Source of the DNA: Bacillota bacterium
GTDB taxonomy: Bacteria > Bacillota > Clostridia > DSM-8532
Direction: 5' to 3'
DNA: 41,026 bases
Assembly: GCA_022702935.2 (NCBI GenBank)
Contig: JAKIML020000075.1
Span: 1 to 41,026 of the forward strand
Below the pieces are notes generated by a model. It saw nothing but the letters and a program-made list of their open reading frames with translations, ran no database searches and had not been told where the DNA came from. Positions 33,032 to 40,973 of the stretch are shown here, piece after piece. Each line of letters begins with the position of its first letter. The first letter of the stretch is position 1. The position numbers were made by a program, and so were the translations under genes.

Positions 33032-33150
33032 TGCGCTGAATCCTTGTTAAAAGGAGCGGGAGAACCACACATTGGGGTGAATCCGGTGTATCACCGGTAG
33101 GGTTAAAGCTCTTTCGACCCGAATCCGTCAGCTAATCTCGTAAGCGTTGG
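33032..33150 (+). promoter_or_regulatory. Cyclic di-AMP riboswitch (ydaO/yuaA class)
   Basis: The conserved blocks of the ydaO class appear in order: GCTGAATCC...AAAAGGAGCGGGAGAACCA, GGGGTGAATCCGGTG, GGTAGGG, GACCCGAATCCGTCAGCTAA and TCGTAAGCG. A hairpin with a T run (33165-33205) follows, giving a transcription-termination platform. Ligand binding normally turns this class off. Confidence 0.93.
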
Positions 33151-33164
33151 AAGAGAGGGTGGTT

Positions 33165-33205
33165 GATATGCTGTAAAGTCATAGACTCGCATATCCGGTA
33201 TTTTT
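33165..33205 (+). terminator. Expression-platform terminator of the c-di-AMP riboswitch
   Basis: GATATGC (33165-33171) pairs with GCATATC (33189-33195), with an inner AGTC/GACT stem, followed by TATTTTTATT. Confidence 0.65.
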
Positions 33206-33230
33206 ATTCAACGAATATGGAGGGAGTTTT

Positions 33231-34058
33231 ATGACGAATGTTTGTCTTATCGGCCTCGGCAGGACAGGCGTTGAGGTCGCGCGCATCATTTTGGAGCAAC
33301 GCGACATGAAGCTTGTAGGGGCTGTCTGTTCCGAACACTCAACAAAAATCGGAAAGGATATCGGGGCAGTATTGGGAATCCCCGACATTGGCGCCAAGGT
33401 CTACTCGGTCAATCAGTTGAAATATGTCATTGACCATTTGAAACCCCAGGTATTTGTGGACTTCTCACATTACAAGGCTACTATGAAAAATGTGAAGATG
33501 ATTACCGAGGCTGGCATCGGCCTGGTGGTGGGGACTACCGGTTTTTCTAAAACCGATTTGATGCGCATGATGGTGCTGGCCAAGAAGAACCAGTCAGGCA
33601 TACTCTATGCCCCCAATGTGACCCTGGGCGTCAATGTGATGATGCTTCTGTCCAACATTGCAGCCCGCATCCTGCCCGATTATGATTTTGAGATTACTGA
33701 AGCCCACCACAAGCACAAGAAGGATGCGCCCTCGGGAACGGCCCTTAAGATTGCCGGCGAGATTGAAAAGGGGTTGGAGGCCTCCGGAGTGGAAGCAGGG
33801 GACATTCCCATCCACGCCATTCGTGCAGGCGGCATTGTAGGCCGTCACCAGCTTATGATTGCCGGAGAAAACGACAAGATTGAGATTGTCCATGAATCCT
33901 TCAGCCGCAAGGCCTTTGCTGCCGGTGCCCTGAAGGGGATACGCTTTATCAAGGGTAAGAAGGGCTTTTATGAAATGCAGGATGTTCTGGAGCTGGAAAA
34001 GGTGCTCACATCCTATTTTGACAAACGGAAGGTGGCCCTCTATCGCCAGGGCTCCTGA
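33231..34058 (+). CDS. dapB: 4-hydroxy-tetrahydrodipicolinate reductase
   Basis: The 275-residue product has a Rossmann start with GLGRTG (8-13, where GxxGRMG is usual), VDFSH and GTTGF (101-105), and the family signature EAHHKHKKDAPSGT (157-170) with the catalytic His pair and the substrate-binding Lys. It reduces the DapA product with NAD(P)H on the way to lysine, meso-diaminopimelate for peptidoglycan, and dipicolinate for spores. A GGAGGG site precedes the ATG. It is monocistronic under a c-di-AMP riboswitch, so its level should fall when c-di-AMP is high. The GLGRTG loop is slightly unusual, but the other motifs are firm. Confidence 0.9.
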   Translation: MTNVCLIGLGRTGVEVARIILEQRDMKLVGAVCSEHSTKIGKDIGAVLGIPDIGAKVYSVNQLKYVIDHLKPQVFVDFSHYKATMKNVKMITEAGIGLVVGTTGFSKTDLMRMMVLAKKNQSGILYAPNVTLGVNVMMLLSNIAARILPDYDFEITEAHHKHKKDAPSGTALKIAGEIEKGLEASGVEAGDIPIHAIRAGGIVGRHQLMIAGENDKIEIVHESFSRKAFAAGALKGIRFIKGKKGFYEMQDVLELEKVLTSYFDKRKVALYRQGS

Positions 34059-34146
34059 CGGCCTTGCCCACCGTTGATGGAATCATTGATAGGTATATCT
34101 CAGTAAGAACAGGGAGCGTCGCTGCTCCCGGGCGCTAGACCTTAAC

Positions 34147-34181
34147 AGGGCTGCTGAAACAGTAAACAGGCAGCCCTTTTT
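34147..34181 (+). terminator. Terminator of dapB
   Basis: AGGGCTGC (34147-34154) pairs with GCAGCCCT (34170-34177), followed by a T run. A second perfect hairpin, GGGAGC/GCTCCC (34112-34129), lies just before it. Confidence 0.85.
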
Positions 34182-34190
34182 TATGCGCTA

Positions 34191-34454
34191 TTACAGCTTA
34201 TAAAGATACCATTTAAAGGTCTTCATTTCGTATCGCATTTCAAAAACCCGCTCTATGCCGTCAATAACGCTTTGAACTGTAAAAATCAGCATGCGGTTGC
34301 CGGCCAGCTTTTCCTCCTTACGGTCAATGACGCGATCAATGCGGATGACCCTGGACTCCTGCCCATCCTCGCTGAAACGGAACTTAAGGGGGGTGATGAC
34401 GCCCTCGCTGCTGCTTAAGCAAATCATGTCCACACTTCTCATCAGAACCTTCAA
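34191..34454 (-). CDS. Small beta-rich protein in operon with the Y-family polymerase
   Basis: I do not recognise this 87-residue product with certainty. It is mostly short strands: VDMICLSSSEGVITPLKFRF, SRVIRIDRVIDRKEEKLAGNRMLIFTVQSV, FEMRYEMKTFKWYLYKL. Size, strand pattern and position after a DinB/ImuB-type polymerase recall the small proteins that accompany such polymerases elsewhere (for example DUF6504 next to ImuB-like genes); this is inference. The TTG start is chosen because AGGAGG sits 8 bases before it, while the first ATG is 12 bases further. It begins 15 bases after the dinB stop and must share the SOS promoter. Confidence 0.7.
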   Translation of the reverse strand: MKVLMRSVDMICLSSSEGVITPLKFRFSEDGQESRVIRIDRVIDRKEEKLAGNRMLIFTVQSVIDGIERVFEMRYEMKTFKWYLYKL

Positions 34455-34469
34455 CCCTCATCCCTCCTT

Positions 34470-35729
34470 TTAAAGCAGGCTGCGCATGCCGGGGAAATCC
34501 TCCGCTACGCCGCCGGTGAGGGGAGGAATGCCCGAATTGACAAAGCTTCCGCGAAATACCGAGGCGCCGCCGTAATGTCTCCGAATGGCGTCAATACTGG
34601 AATCCAGGGCCTTTTTCCGAAACAGGCGATCCTCATCAAAAAAGGAGACCTGGCAGAACTGATCATTGCAGAGGGAGGAGAAGGCCACCCCCAGGTGCCG
34701 GAGCGGCTCTCCGTCCCAAAGCTCATAAAAAAGCTGCCGTGCCGTTTTGAACAGGGCCTCGGTGTTGTCCGTGGGAACTAACAGCTTTCGTTGATGCGAG
34801 AAAAAGCTTAAGTCGGTCTTGCGCAGGGAGATGGCCACCACCCGGGCCAAAAGCCCTGCATTTCGCAGCCTGGTGGAGGCTGTCTCCACCAGGGAGAGCA
34901 GGTATAAAAGGGCCTCCCTGTCATTGTCCACATCAAAGGGGGTGGTGGTGGAGTTGCCGATGCCCTTGGCCTCGCTGCCGTAGGGATTCACCGGGGATTC
35001 GTCCAGCCCATTGGCATACTGCCAAAGCACCTTGCCAAAGCTTTTAAAGTGGGCGGTGAGGAATTGGGGATCGGCATGGGCCAACTGACCGATGGAAAAA
35101 ATATTGAGCCGATACAGCCTGGGCGCCGTGCTCCGCCCCACCATGAAAAGCTCCTTAACCGACAGGGGCCACATTTTTTTGGGGATCTCGGAAGGAAAGA
35201 GGGTGTGTACCTTATCGGGCTTTTCAAGCTCGGAGGCCATCTTGGCCAGGAGCTTGTTGGTGGATACCCCGATGTTTACCGTAAACCCCAGCTCTTTTTT
35301 AATGCGCTGGGAAATTTCCACGGCAAACTGGAAGGGATCCCGGCCCCGCAGCAGGGTGGTGATATCCATAAAGCATTCATCCACTGAGTATCTTTCAATA
35401 AGCGGTGTATACTCGCCCAACAATTCCAGCAGTGCGTTGGAACACTGCATATAGAGGGAGTAATCGGGAGGCAGCACCACAAGGTTGGGGCATTTGCTCC
35501 TGGCCTGCCACAGCACCTCTCCGGTGTGGATCCCGTACTTTTTGGCGGGAATGGACTTAGCCAAAACGATGCCATGGCGGCTTTCCGGATCGCCCCCCAC
35601 AACGCTGGGGATTTCCCGAAGATCGACAGCAGCGCCGTGTGAAAGACGATAAACCGCCTCCCAGCTTAAATAGGCAGAATTGACATCGATATGAAGAATC
35701 GTGCGGCTTCCGCCATTTTGACAATCCAT
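34470..35729 (-). CDS. dinB: Y-family DNA polymerase (DinB/Pol IV-like)
   Basis: The 419-residue product has the Y-family palm motifs HIDVNSAYLSWEA (Asp15) and ERYSVDECFMDIT (Asp117, Glu118), the GVSTNKLLAKMASELEKPDKV thumb segment, and a little-finger domain from about 230. The C-terminal tail is longer than in E. coli DinB. The last residues are not an obvious beta-clamp motif. It performs error-prone lesion bypass. The ATG at 35729 follows GGAGG; the longer frame to 36041 runs back over its own promoter and the divergent tex gene. A LexA box lies in the promoter spacer, and a small gene follows in the same unit. Confidence 0.9.
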   Translation of the reverse strand: MDCQNGGSRTILHIDVNSAYLSWEAVYRLSHGAAVDLREIPSVVGGDPESRHGIVLAKSIPAKKYGIHTGEVLWQARSKCPNLVVLPPDYSLYMQCSNALLELLGEYTPLIERYSVDECFMDITTLLRGRDPFQFAVEISQRIKKELGFTVNIGVSTNKLLAKMASELEKPDKVHTLFPSEIPKKMWPLSVKELFMVGRSTAPRLYRLNIFSIGQLAHADPQFLTAHFKSFGKVLWQYANGLDESPVNPYGSEAKGIGNSTTTPFDVDNDREALLYLLSLVETASTRLRNAGLLARVVAISLRKTDLSFFSHQRKLLVPTDNTEALFKTARQLFYELWDGEPLRHLGVAFSSLCNDQFCQVSFFDEDRLFRKKALDSSIDAIRRHYGGASVFRGSFVNSGIPPLTGGVAEDFPGMRSLL

Positions 35730-35760
35730 AGAAATCCTCCAAATGTGAAGTCCTGATGAT

Positions 35761-35789
35761 ATTATAAAAGAACATATGTTCGGTTGTAA
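35761..35789 (-). promoter_or_regulatory. dinB promoter with LexA (SOS) box
   Basis: On the minus strand TTACAA (35789-35784), 17-bp spacer, TATAAT (35766-35761). The spacer contains the perfect palindrome GAACATATGTTC (35770-35781), the Gram-positive LexA box CGAAC-N4-GTTCG with one outer mismatch. DNA damage should induce this unit. Confidence 0.88.
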
Positions 35790-35814
35790 AGGGGCAAAAA
35801 AATGGGTGCCATGG

Positions 35815-35843
35815 TTTACAATCCCCAAAAGGCATTGTAGAGT
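35815..35843 (+). promoter_or_regulatory. Possible tex promoter
   Basis: TTTACA (35815-35820), 17-bp spacer, TAGAGT (35838-35843). The -10 is weak. Confidence 0.4.
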
Positions 35844-35876
35844 AGAAGAAGAAAACGCAGGGAAAGAGGAGATAAA

Positions 35877-38039
35877 ATGGCTGATATACTTCCCAGACTG
35901 GCCAGGGAGCTTTCCATCAAGCTTTCCCAGGTTGAGAGCACTGTAAAGCTTATTGATGAAGGCAATACTATTCCGTTCATTGCCCGGTACCGCAAGGAAG
36001 TCACCGGAGGCTTGGACGATCAGGTCTTGCGGGAGCTTCATGATCGTTTGACCTATTTAAGAAATCTGGAGGCCCGCCGCGAAGAGGTTCGCCGATTGAT
36101 AGAGACCCAGGGCATGCTCACTGATGAGATTTCCCAGAGCCTGGACAAGGCTGAAACCCTTCAGGAAATAGAGGATATTTACCGGCCCTTTAAGCCCAAG
36201 CGCCGGACAAGGGCTTCGGTGGCCCGTGAAAAGGGACTGGAGCCCCTGGCGGTGACCATCTATGCTCAGAAGCTGGTTAAGGGGGATGTTCTGGAACTGG
36301 CCGCCCAGTATATTGACGCCGAGAAAGGAGTCAATACGGCCGAGGAAGCCCTCCAGGGGGCCATGGACATCATTGCCGAGACTGTTTCCGATAATGCCGA
36401 ATACCGCAGAGCCATCCGGGAACTGACCTTTAAAGAAGGGGTCATTATTACCGCTGCGAAAAAGGAAGAGGACTCCCCCTATCGCATGTACTATGATTTC
36501 AGTGAGCCCGTTTCTAAAATCGCGCCCCACCGGGTGCTGGCCATTGACAGGGGTGAGAAGGAAGAGTTCCTCTCGGTGAAGCTCCAGGCTCCTGAGGAGC
36601 GCATTGTGAATTGGCTCAAAAGCCGTACCCTGTCCAAAACCGGATCCATCTTTGAGGAGGTTATAGAAACGGTGGTGGAGGATGCCTACCATCGGCTTAT
36701 TGCGCCTTCCATAGAAAACGAAATCCGCGGAAGTCTTACCGAAGCGGCTTCGGAACAGGCCATTAAGGTCTTCTCCGAGAACTTAAGGAATCTTTTGTTG
36801 CAACCCCCCGTCAAGGGCAAGGTGGTTTTAGGCCTGGATCCGGCCTACAGAACGGGCTGTAAGCTGGCTGTGGTGACGCCCACAGGACGAGTGCTCCATA
36901 CGGCCGTTATTTACCCTACTCCGCCCCAGAGTAAGGTGGAGGAGGCGGCTGCTACGCTGAAAGCCCTCATTGCCAAATATAACGTGGATATTATCGCCAT
37001 TGGCAATGGTACGGCTTCCCGTGAATCGGAAATCTTCGTGGCCGGGGTGATTAAAACCCTGGATAGGAAGGTGCGATACATGGTGGTCAGCGAGGCCGGG
37101 GCTTCGGTATATTCGGCCTCCAAGCTGGGAGCCGAGGAGTTCCCCGATTTTGATGTGTCGCTGCGCAGCGCGGTCTCCATTGCACGGCGGCTTCAGGACC
37201 CTCTGGCCGAGCTGGTTAAGATTGATCCCAAGGCCATTGGCGTGGGCCAGTATCAGCACGATATGAATCAAAAGAGGCTGGGTGAGGCCCTGGCCGGTGT
37301 GGTTGAAAGCTGCGTCAACAGTGTGGGTGTGGACTTGAATACCGCATCCCCCTCCCTGCTGTCCTATGTGGCGGGCATTAATGGGGTGGTGGCCAACAAT
37401 ATTGTAGAGTACCGCGAGAACAATGGCGGCTTTAAATCCCGCAAGGAGCTATTAAAGGTTAAAAAGCTGGGCGAGAAGACCTTTGAGCAGTGTGCCGGCT
37501 TTTTAAGGATTCCGGAGGCCGAAAATATTCTGGACAATACCTCGGTGCACCCCGAGTCCTACGAAGCCTGCAAGGCATTGTTGAAGCTCACGGGCCATAC
37601 CCTGGAGGATGTCCGGGAAAAGCGCCTGGGACAGTTGAGAGAAGAAGTCAATAAGCTGGGCGTGGAGAAGGTGGCTCAGGAAATCGGTGTGGGTGTGCCC
37701 ACCCTCAATGATATGATTAATGAATTGTTAAAGCCGGGACGCGATCCCCGTGACGAGCTGCCCCCGCCCCTTCTGCATGAGGATGTACTGGATATTGCCG
37801 ACCTTAAACCGGGCATGATCCTGGACGGGACTGTCCGAAACGTAGTGGATTTCGGGGCCTTTGTGGATATTGGCGTGCATCAGGATGGGCTGGTCCATAT
37901 CTCGGAGCTCACCGATCGCTTTGTACGAAATCCCATGGAAGTGGTTTCGGTGGGGGACATCGTCAAGGTTCGGGTGCTTGATGTGGACGCCAAGAGAAAA
38001 CGCATCTCTCTTTCCATGAAGGGCTTAAAGACAAACTGA
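35877..38039 (+). CDS. tex: Tex-family RNA-binding transcription accessory protein
   Basis: The 720-residue product shows the full Tex layout: an N-terminal helical region (IPFIARYRKEVTGGLDDQVLRELHDRL, about 32-58), a YqgF/RNase-H-like domain (VLGLDPAYRTGCKLAVV near 317-333), helix-hairpin-helix motifs (LNTASPSLLSYVAGI...FKSRKELLKV, about 488-525), and a C-terminal S1 RNA-binding domain (DGTVRNVVDFGAFVDIGVHQ, about 645-715). Length and order are normal for the family. Tex binds nucleic acids and affects transcription and stress tolerance; its exact job is unsettled. GAGGAG precedes the ATG. It is divergent from dinB and ends in a hairpin at 38066-38092. Confidence 0.95.
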   Translation: MADILPRLARELSIKLSQVESTVKLIDEGNTIPFIARYRKEVTGGLDDQVLRELHDRLTYLRNLEARREEVRRLIETQGMLTDEISQSLDKAETLQEIEDIYRPFKPKRRTRASVAREKGLEPLAVTIYAQKLVKGDVLELAAQYIDAEKGVNTAEEALQGAMDIIAETVSDNAEYRRAIRELTFKEGVIITAAKKEEDSPYRMYYDFSEPVSKIAPHRVLAIDRGEKEEFLSVKLQAPEERIVNWLKSRTLSKTGSIFEEVIETVVEDAYHRLIAPSIENEIRGSLTEAASEQAIKVFSENLRNLLLQPPVKGKVVLGLDPAYRTGCKLAVVTPTGRVLHTAVIYPTPPQSKVEEAAATLKALIAKYNVDIIAIGNGTASRESEIFVAGVIKTLDRKVRYMVVSEAGASVYSASKLGAEEFPDFDVSLRSAVSIARRLQDPLAELVKIDPKAIGVGQYQHDMNQKRLGEALAGVVESCVNSVGVDLNTASPSLLSYVAGINGVVANNIVEYRENNGGFKSRKELLKVKKLGEKTFEQCAGFLRIPEAENILDNTSVHPESYEACKALLKLTGHTLEDVREKRLGQLREEVNKLGVEKVAQEIGVGVPTLNDMINELLKPGRDPRDELPPPLLHEDVLDIADLKPGMILDGTVRNVVDFGAFVDIGVHQDGLVHISELTDRFVRNPMEVVSVGDIVKVRVLDVDAKRKRISLSMKGLKTN

Positions 38040-38065
38040 AGACATACAGGCCAGAAGAAACACAG

Positions 38066-38092
38066 GAGCCGGTAGAGGAATTCTACCGGCTC
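38066..38092 (+). terminator. Hairpin after tex
   Basis: GAGCCGGTAGA (38066-38076) pairs with TCTACCGGCTC (38082-38092), an 11-bp stem with a 5-base loop. The T run is poor (TCATTATA). Confidence 0.6.
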
Positions 38093-38143
38093 TCATTATA
38101 GGTCCGTTCATGATGAATAAGGTGTCAAAATTTCCCGGGAATT

Positions 38144-39367
38144 TTAGGAGACTTCGCTCCTTGTACGGGTCACCCTTCTGTAAACAAAGCTCAGTATCAG
38201 GCTCAGGACAAGAAGATAGGCTGCGGTGAAGGTCAGAACACCGAAGATACCGAGCTTGGGAAGGATGAGGGCAAAGAAGGAGAAGAGCACCACACCAAAG
38301 CCGTTATGAGCCAGCGAGAGCATGGAGTGGACTGTTGAGCGGCCCTGCTCCTCAATTTTCTGCTGAAGGGTATCTTCCATGATAATACGGGCTGAAGCCG
38401 AGATAAGATAGAACAGCCCGTAAAAAGGCATGGCCATGGTATGTCCTGATAAGCCCGCGACGCCCAGCAAAAAGCTGCAGAAAACGCATAGAGCGCATAC
38501 CGCATAGAAGGGGTTGCGAATACCGGTCAAGGATAAAAGGCCCTTAAATCGATAGGCTAAACGGTTTCCCAGCGCCTCAAGAAAATACCGGATGCCGCCC
38601 CAGACCCCTATCAGGGCCAGGTTGAGACCATACTCAGAGGCAATGAGCTGATCGTATTCATCAATGATATCCACAATCCCTATGCCCAGAATAGCCAGAA
38701 AGGCTAGGGTGAGCAGAGCAGGGGTTTTGATGAAGAAGGCACCCGCATCGCCCAGGGTACGGAAGTACTGCTTAAGCGAACTGGAGTCGGGGGCGTTTTC
38801 TTTGTGGTGAGTGCTTTTAAAGAGATTAACCTCTGTCAATCGGCTGGCCAGCAGCGCAGCTATGAAAGAAGTGATAGCCGAAAACAGAAGGACGGTTTTC
38901 ATTCCCAGCAACATAGCCAAGCCGCCCCCAATCAGCATGGAAATGGCGGTGGTTGTCAGGGTGTAGGCATCAATCCGCCCGTAAATCTTGTCAAAATCGC
39001 CCTCTTGGCCGTCTTTCTTGAGACTGTCGAAAAGAAGGGCCTCCAGTGACCCTGAGAAAAAGGCCTCACCAATGCCCCATAGGACAAAGCCTATTGCAAA
39101 CAGAAGAAAGCCGTCGGATAAAAACCAGCAGACATAACAGGCCGCCCGGAGCAGATCTCCGATGACCAGCATGTTTTTGCGGCTCCAATGATCCGAAAGA
39201 ATACCCGTGGGCAGTTCTAAAAGAACCACAGGAGCGGACCATATGGCCAATAAAAGCGATATCTCTCCCAGGGAAAGCCCCTTGGATTCAAATAAGAGAA
39301 GATAGACAGGGTAAATCGGTACAAACCCCCGGATGAGGCTGTAAAGCTTAAATAAACGTATATTCAT
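38144..39367 (-). CDS. Major facilitator superfamily transporter
   Basis: The 407-residue product is a hydrophobic protein with about 12 membrane helices. The first cytoplasmic loop reads LPTGILSDHWSRKNMLVIGD, the MFS motif A (G-x3-D-x2-G/S-R-[KR]). A second half begins near residue 215. Drug or small-molecule export is common for this subgroup, but no substrate can be assigned. The ATG at 39367 is 11 bases after GGAGG; an earlier in-frame ATG overlaps that site. The 150-base leader contains a short frame with its own good ribosome binding site and a hairpin just before the gene, an arrangement typical of leader-peptide control. Confidence 0.85.
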   Translation of the reverse strand: MNIRLFKLYSLIRGFVPIYPVYLLLFESKGLSLGEISLLLAIWSAPVVLLELPTGILSDHWSRKNMLVIGDLLRAACYVCWFLSDGFLLFAIGFVLWGIGEAFFSGSLEALLFDSLKKDGQEGDFDKIYGRIDAYTLTTTAISMLIGGGLAMLLGMKTVLLFSAITSFIAALLASRLTEVNLFKSTHHKENAPDSSSLKQYFRTLGDAGAFFIKTPALLTLAFLAILGIGIVDIIDEYDQLIASEYGLNLALIGVWGGIRYFLEALGNRLAYRFKGLLSLTGIRNPFYAVCALCVFCSFLLGVAGLSGHTMAMPFYGLFYLISASARIIMEDTLQQKIEEQGRSTVHSMLSLAHNGFGVVLFSFFALILPKLGIFGVLTFTAAYLLVLSLILSFVYRRVTRTRSEVS

Positions 39368-39386
39368 AGTAACGAAATCCTCCATT

Positions 39387-39421
39387 CATTCACTTGCACA
39401 TTAAAAAAAGCTCAGTGAATG
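39387..39421 (-). other. Hairpin just before the MFS ribosome binding site
   Basis: CATTCACT and AGTGAATG are perfect 8-bp arms (39387-39394 and 39414-39421) around a T-rich loop. The 3' arm lies next to GGAGG on the transcript. Confidence 0.5.
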
Positions 39422-39445
39422 TGGTGGACCTCGGATATATCAAGG

Positions 39446-39481
39446 TTATTGGCTGGTATCAAAGTATAGAAGAATTTGCAT
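39446..39481 (-). CDS. Putative leader peptide (11 aa) of the MFS gene
   Basis: The frame ATG (39481-39479) to TAA (39448-39446) encodes MQILLYFDTSQ. AGGTGAGG lies eight bases upstream (39497-39490), a better site than that of many full genes here. A promoter TTGTAA-16-TATAAT (39540-39513) lies just before it, so it is the first frame on the transcript. Ribosome stalling on it could alter the downstream hairpin, but no function is shown. Confidence 0.45.
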   Translation of the reverse strand: MQILLYFDTSQ

Positions 39482-39512
39482 AAAAACAACCTCACCTGTA
39501 TAAGTTAATACT

Positions 39513-39540
39513 ATTATATCAGAATTAGCAGTTTTTACAA
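39513..39540 (-). promoter_or_regulatory. Promoter of the leader peptide-MFS unit
   Basis: On the minus strand TTGTAA (39540-39535), 16-bp spacer, TATAAT (39518-39513). The stretch 39541-39690 holds no gene I support. Confidence 0.55.
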
Positions 39541-39707
39541 ACAGAAAAACGCGAAAGTGGCGTTGAGAGAGGGGTTTCGCTTTTCTGCGCTCTGCCGCTC
39601 GCAGACCGCGAAAAAGTGCTTGTAATGTCTCATGCCTCCTGTGCATATTGGGACAGGGGGTGGGAATACTTATTAACTGAGGATTTGATTGTAGAAGGGT
39701 TGCGTGT

Positions 39708-40319
39708 TTGTTGGACGGTAAAGGATATTTCAAAGCAGACGATAAATTTGCCGCATTCAAAGTCGCTCGGGCTGTCGCTGATACTATGGAAACATCCGGC
39801 TTTAAGTACAGGAAAAATGCTGCCCAGGAGCGCCCCGTTGTGGTCATGTGCATTGGTACGGACCGTTCAACAGGCGACTCGCTGGGTCCGCTTGTAGGGG
39901 ATATGCTCAGCAAGTGGAAGCTTCCCAATGTACATGTCTTTGGAACCTTGGAGAATCCGGTTCATGCCAGGAATTTGGAAGAGAATATTGCCAAAGCCCT
40001 TGGAATCTCACCCAAGGCATACTTTGTAGCCATTGATGCCTCATTGGGCATATTGGACCATGTGGGATGCATCTCAGTAGGCCTGGGCCCCATCAAACCC
40101 GGAGCGGGTCTTAAAAAGGAGCTGCCGGCCATAGGTGACATGCATATTACTGGTGTCGTCAACACCGGAGGGTTCATGGATTTTCTGGTGCTGCAAAGCA
40201 CACGCTTGTCCGTGGTTATGCGTATGGCCGATGTCATAGCCCGGGGACTTCACATGGCCTTCAATGAGTACTCTTCGGTTACTTTCCGAGATCCGATTTC
40301 GCTGACTCAGATTCAATAA
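39708..40319 (+). CDS. yyaC: Spore protease-like YyaC family protein (DUF1256)
   Basis: The 203-residue product is a DUF1256/YyaC protein: VVVMCIGTDRSTGDSLGPLVGDML (about 45-68), HVFGTLENPVHARNLEENI, AIDASLGILDHVGCISVGLGPIKPGAGLKKELPAIGD (about 109-144) and ITGVVNTGGFMDFLVLQSTRL. The fold is related to the germination protease/hydrogenase-maturation peptidase group. In Bacillus and Clostridium it is made during sporulation. The start is a TTG seven bases after AGAAGGGT; no ATG lies upstream in frame. Its presence is one of the best signs that the organism forms spores. Confidence 0.88.
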   Translation: MLDGKGYFKADDKFAAFKVARAVADTMETSGFKYRKNAAQERPVVVMCIGTDRSTGDSLGPLVGDMLSKWKLPNVHVFGTLENPVHARNLEENIAKALGISPKAYFVAIDASLGILDHVGCISVGLGPIKPGAGLKKELPAIGDMHITGVVNTGGFMDFLVLQSTRLSVVMRMADVIARGLHMAFNEYSSVTFRDPISLTQIQ

Positions 40320-40381
40320 TTTTCCTCTCAACAATGTTTAATTTCTCGGTTTAGTGGTATACAATGACTTAAAGCAATATC

Positions 40382-40411
40382 TTGTATCCGTCCCTATGGT
40401 GTTGATACAAT
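40382..40411 (+). promoter_or_regulatory. Rubredoxin promoter
   Basis: TTGTAT (40382-40387), 18-bp spacer, TACAAT (40406-40411). Confidence 0.5.
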
Positions 40412-40450
40412 AGGCTTTACAAAGTATTAAAGATAAGAAAGGAGTCAAGT

Positions 40451-40609
40451 ATGGAGAAGTGGGTATGTACAGTTTGCGGTTTTGAATATGATCCGGAGGT
40501 GGGCGATCCTGATGCTGGAATCGCACCAGGCACAGCCTTTGAAGACCTTCCTGAAGATTGGGTTTGCCCCGATTGCGGTGTTGGAAAGGATATGTTTGAA
40601 AAGGCATAG
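40451..40609 (+). CDS. Rubredoxin
   Basis: A 52-residue frame starts at the ATG at 40451, eight bases after AAAGGAG, and reads as a complete rubredoxin. Cys6 and Cys9 (CTVCG) and Cys39 and Cys42 (CPDCG) bind the single iron, and [25 protein letters not shown] are the usual conserved stretches. It carries one electron and probably supplies oxygen- and peroxide-reducing enzymes; the reverse rubrerythrin at 18959 is a possible partner. It is a single-gene unit with its own promoter and terminator. Confidence 0.97.
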   Translation: MEKWVCTVCGFEYDPEVGDPDAGIAPGTAFEDLPEDWVCPDCGVGKDMFEKA

Positions 40610-40655
40610 TCTTTCATCACTATGAAGGATTCTATGATTAAAGCATAGGTAATAG

Positions 40656-40693
40656 CCCCAGAGGCGGCTTTATATGCGCTCCTCTGGGGTTTT
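40656..40693 (+). terminator. Terminator of the rubredoxin gene
   Basis: CCCCAGAGG (40656-40664) pairs with CCTCTGGGG (40681-40689), followed by TTTTATT. Confidence 0.85.
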
Positions 40694-40825
40694 ATTATCA
40701 GGGTGGAGTGCAATAGAAGGGCTGCAAAATTGTATATTTTTGTCTATAAATTAAGGGGTTTCCTGCCGACACAATGGGCTATAAAAGGGCATCAAAAGCC
40801 AATTAAAAAATTTTATAAAACACAC

Positions 40826-40854
40826 TTGACATCATAAGCAGGATTTTGTATACT
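40826..40854 (+). promoter_or_regulatory. Strong promoter of the tRNA cluster
   Basis: TTGACA (40826-40831), 17-bp spacer, TATACT (40849-40854), 40 bases before the first tRNA. Confidence 0.8.
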
Positions 40855-40894
40855 GTAAAAGCGCCGTTGATGAGCGGCGAAAACGAAGAAACAT

Positions 40895-40970
40895 GGGAGC
40901 ATAGCTCAGCTGGGAGAGCATCTGCCTTACAAGCAGAGGGTCATAGGTTCGATCCCTATTGTTCCCACCA
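40895..40970 (+). tRNA. tRNA-Val (anticodon UAC)
   Basis: 76 bases including an encoded CCA. The acceptor stem GGGAGCA pairs with TGTTCCC (one G-U), the D arm is GCTC/GAGC, the anticodon loop CTTACAA holds UAC, and the T loop is TTCGATC. The discriminator is A. It is the cognate of the GUA specifier in the valS T-box. Confidence 0.97.
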
Positions 40971-40973
40971 TGT

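Noticed and set aside
35730-36041. 104-codon N-terminal extension of dinB
   Set aside because: It would cross the LexA-boxed promoter and the start of tex; the ATG at 35729 has a good GGAGG and begins right before the conserved palm motif.
39446-39928. 160-codon minus-strand frame across the yyaC start
   Set aside because: Its 5' part is antisense to the well-supported yyaC gene and runs against the leader promoter; only its last 11 codons have a ribosome binding site and were kept as a leader peptide.
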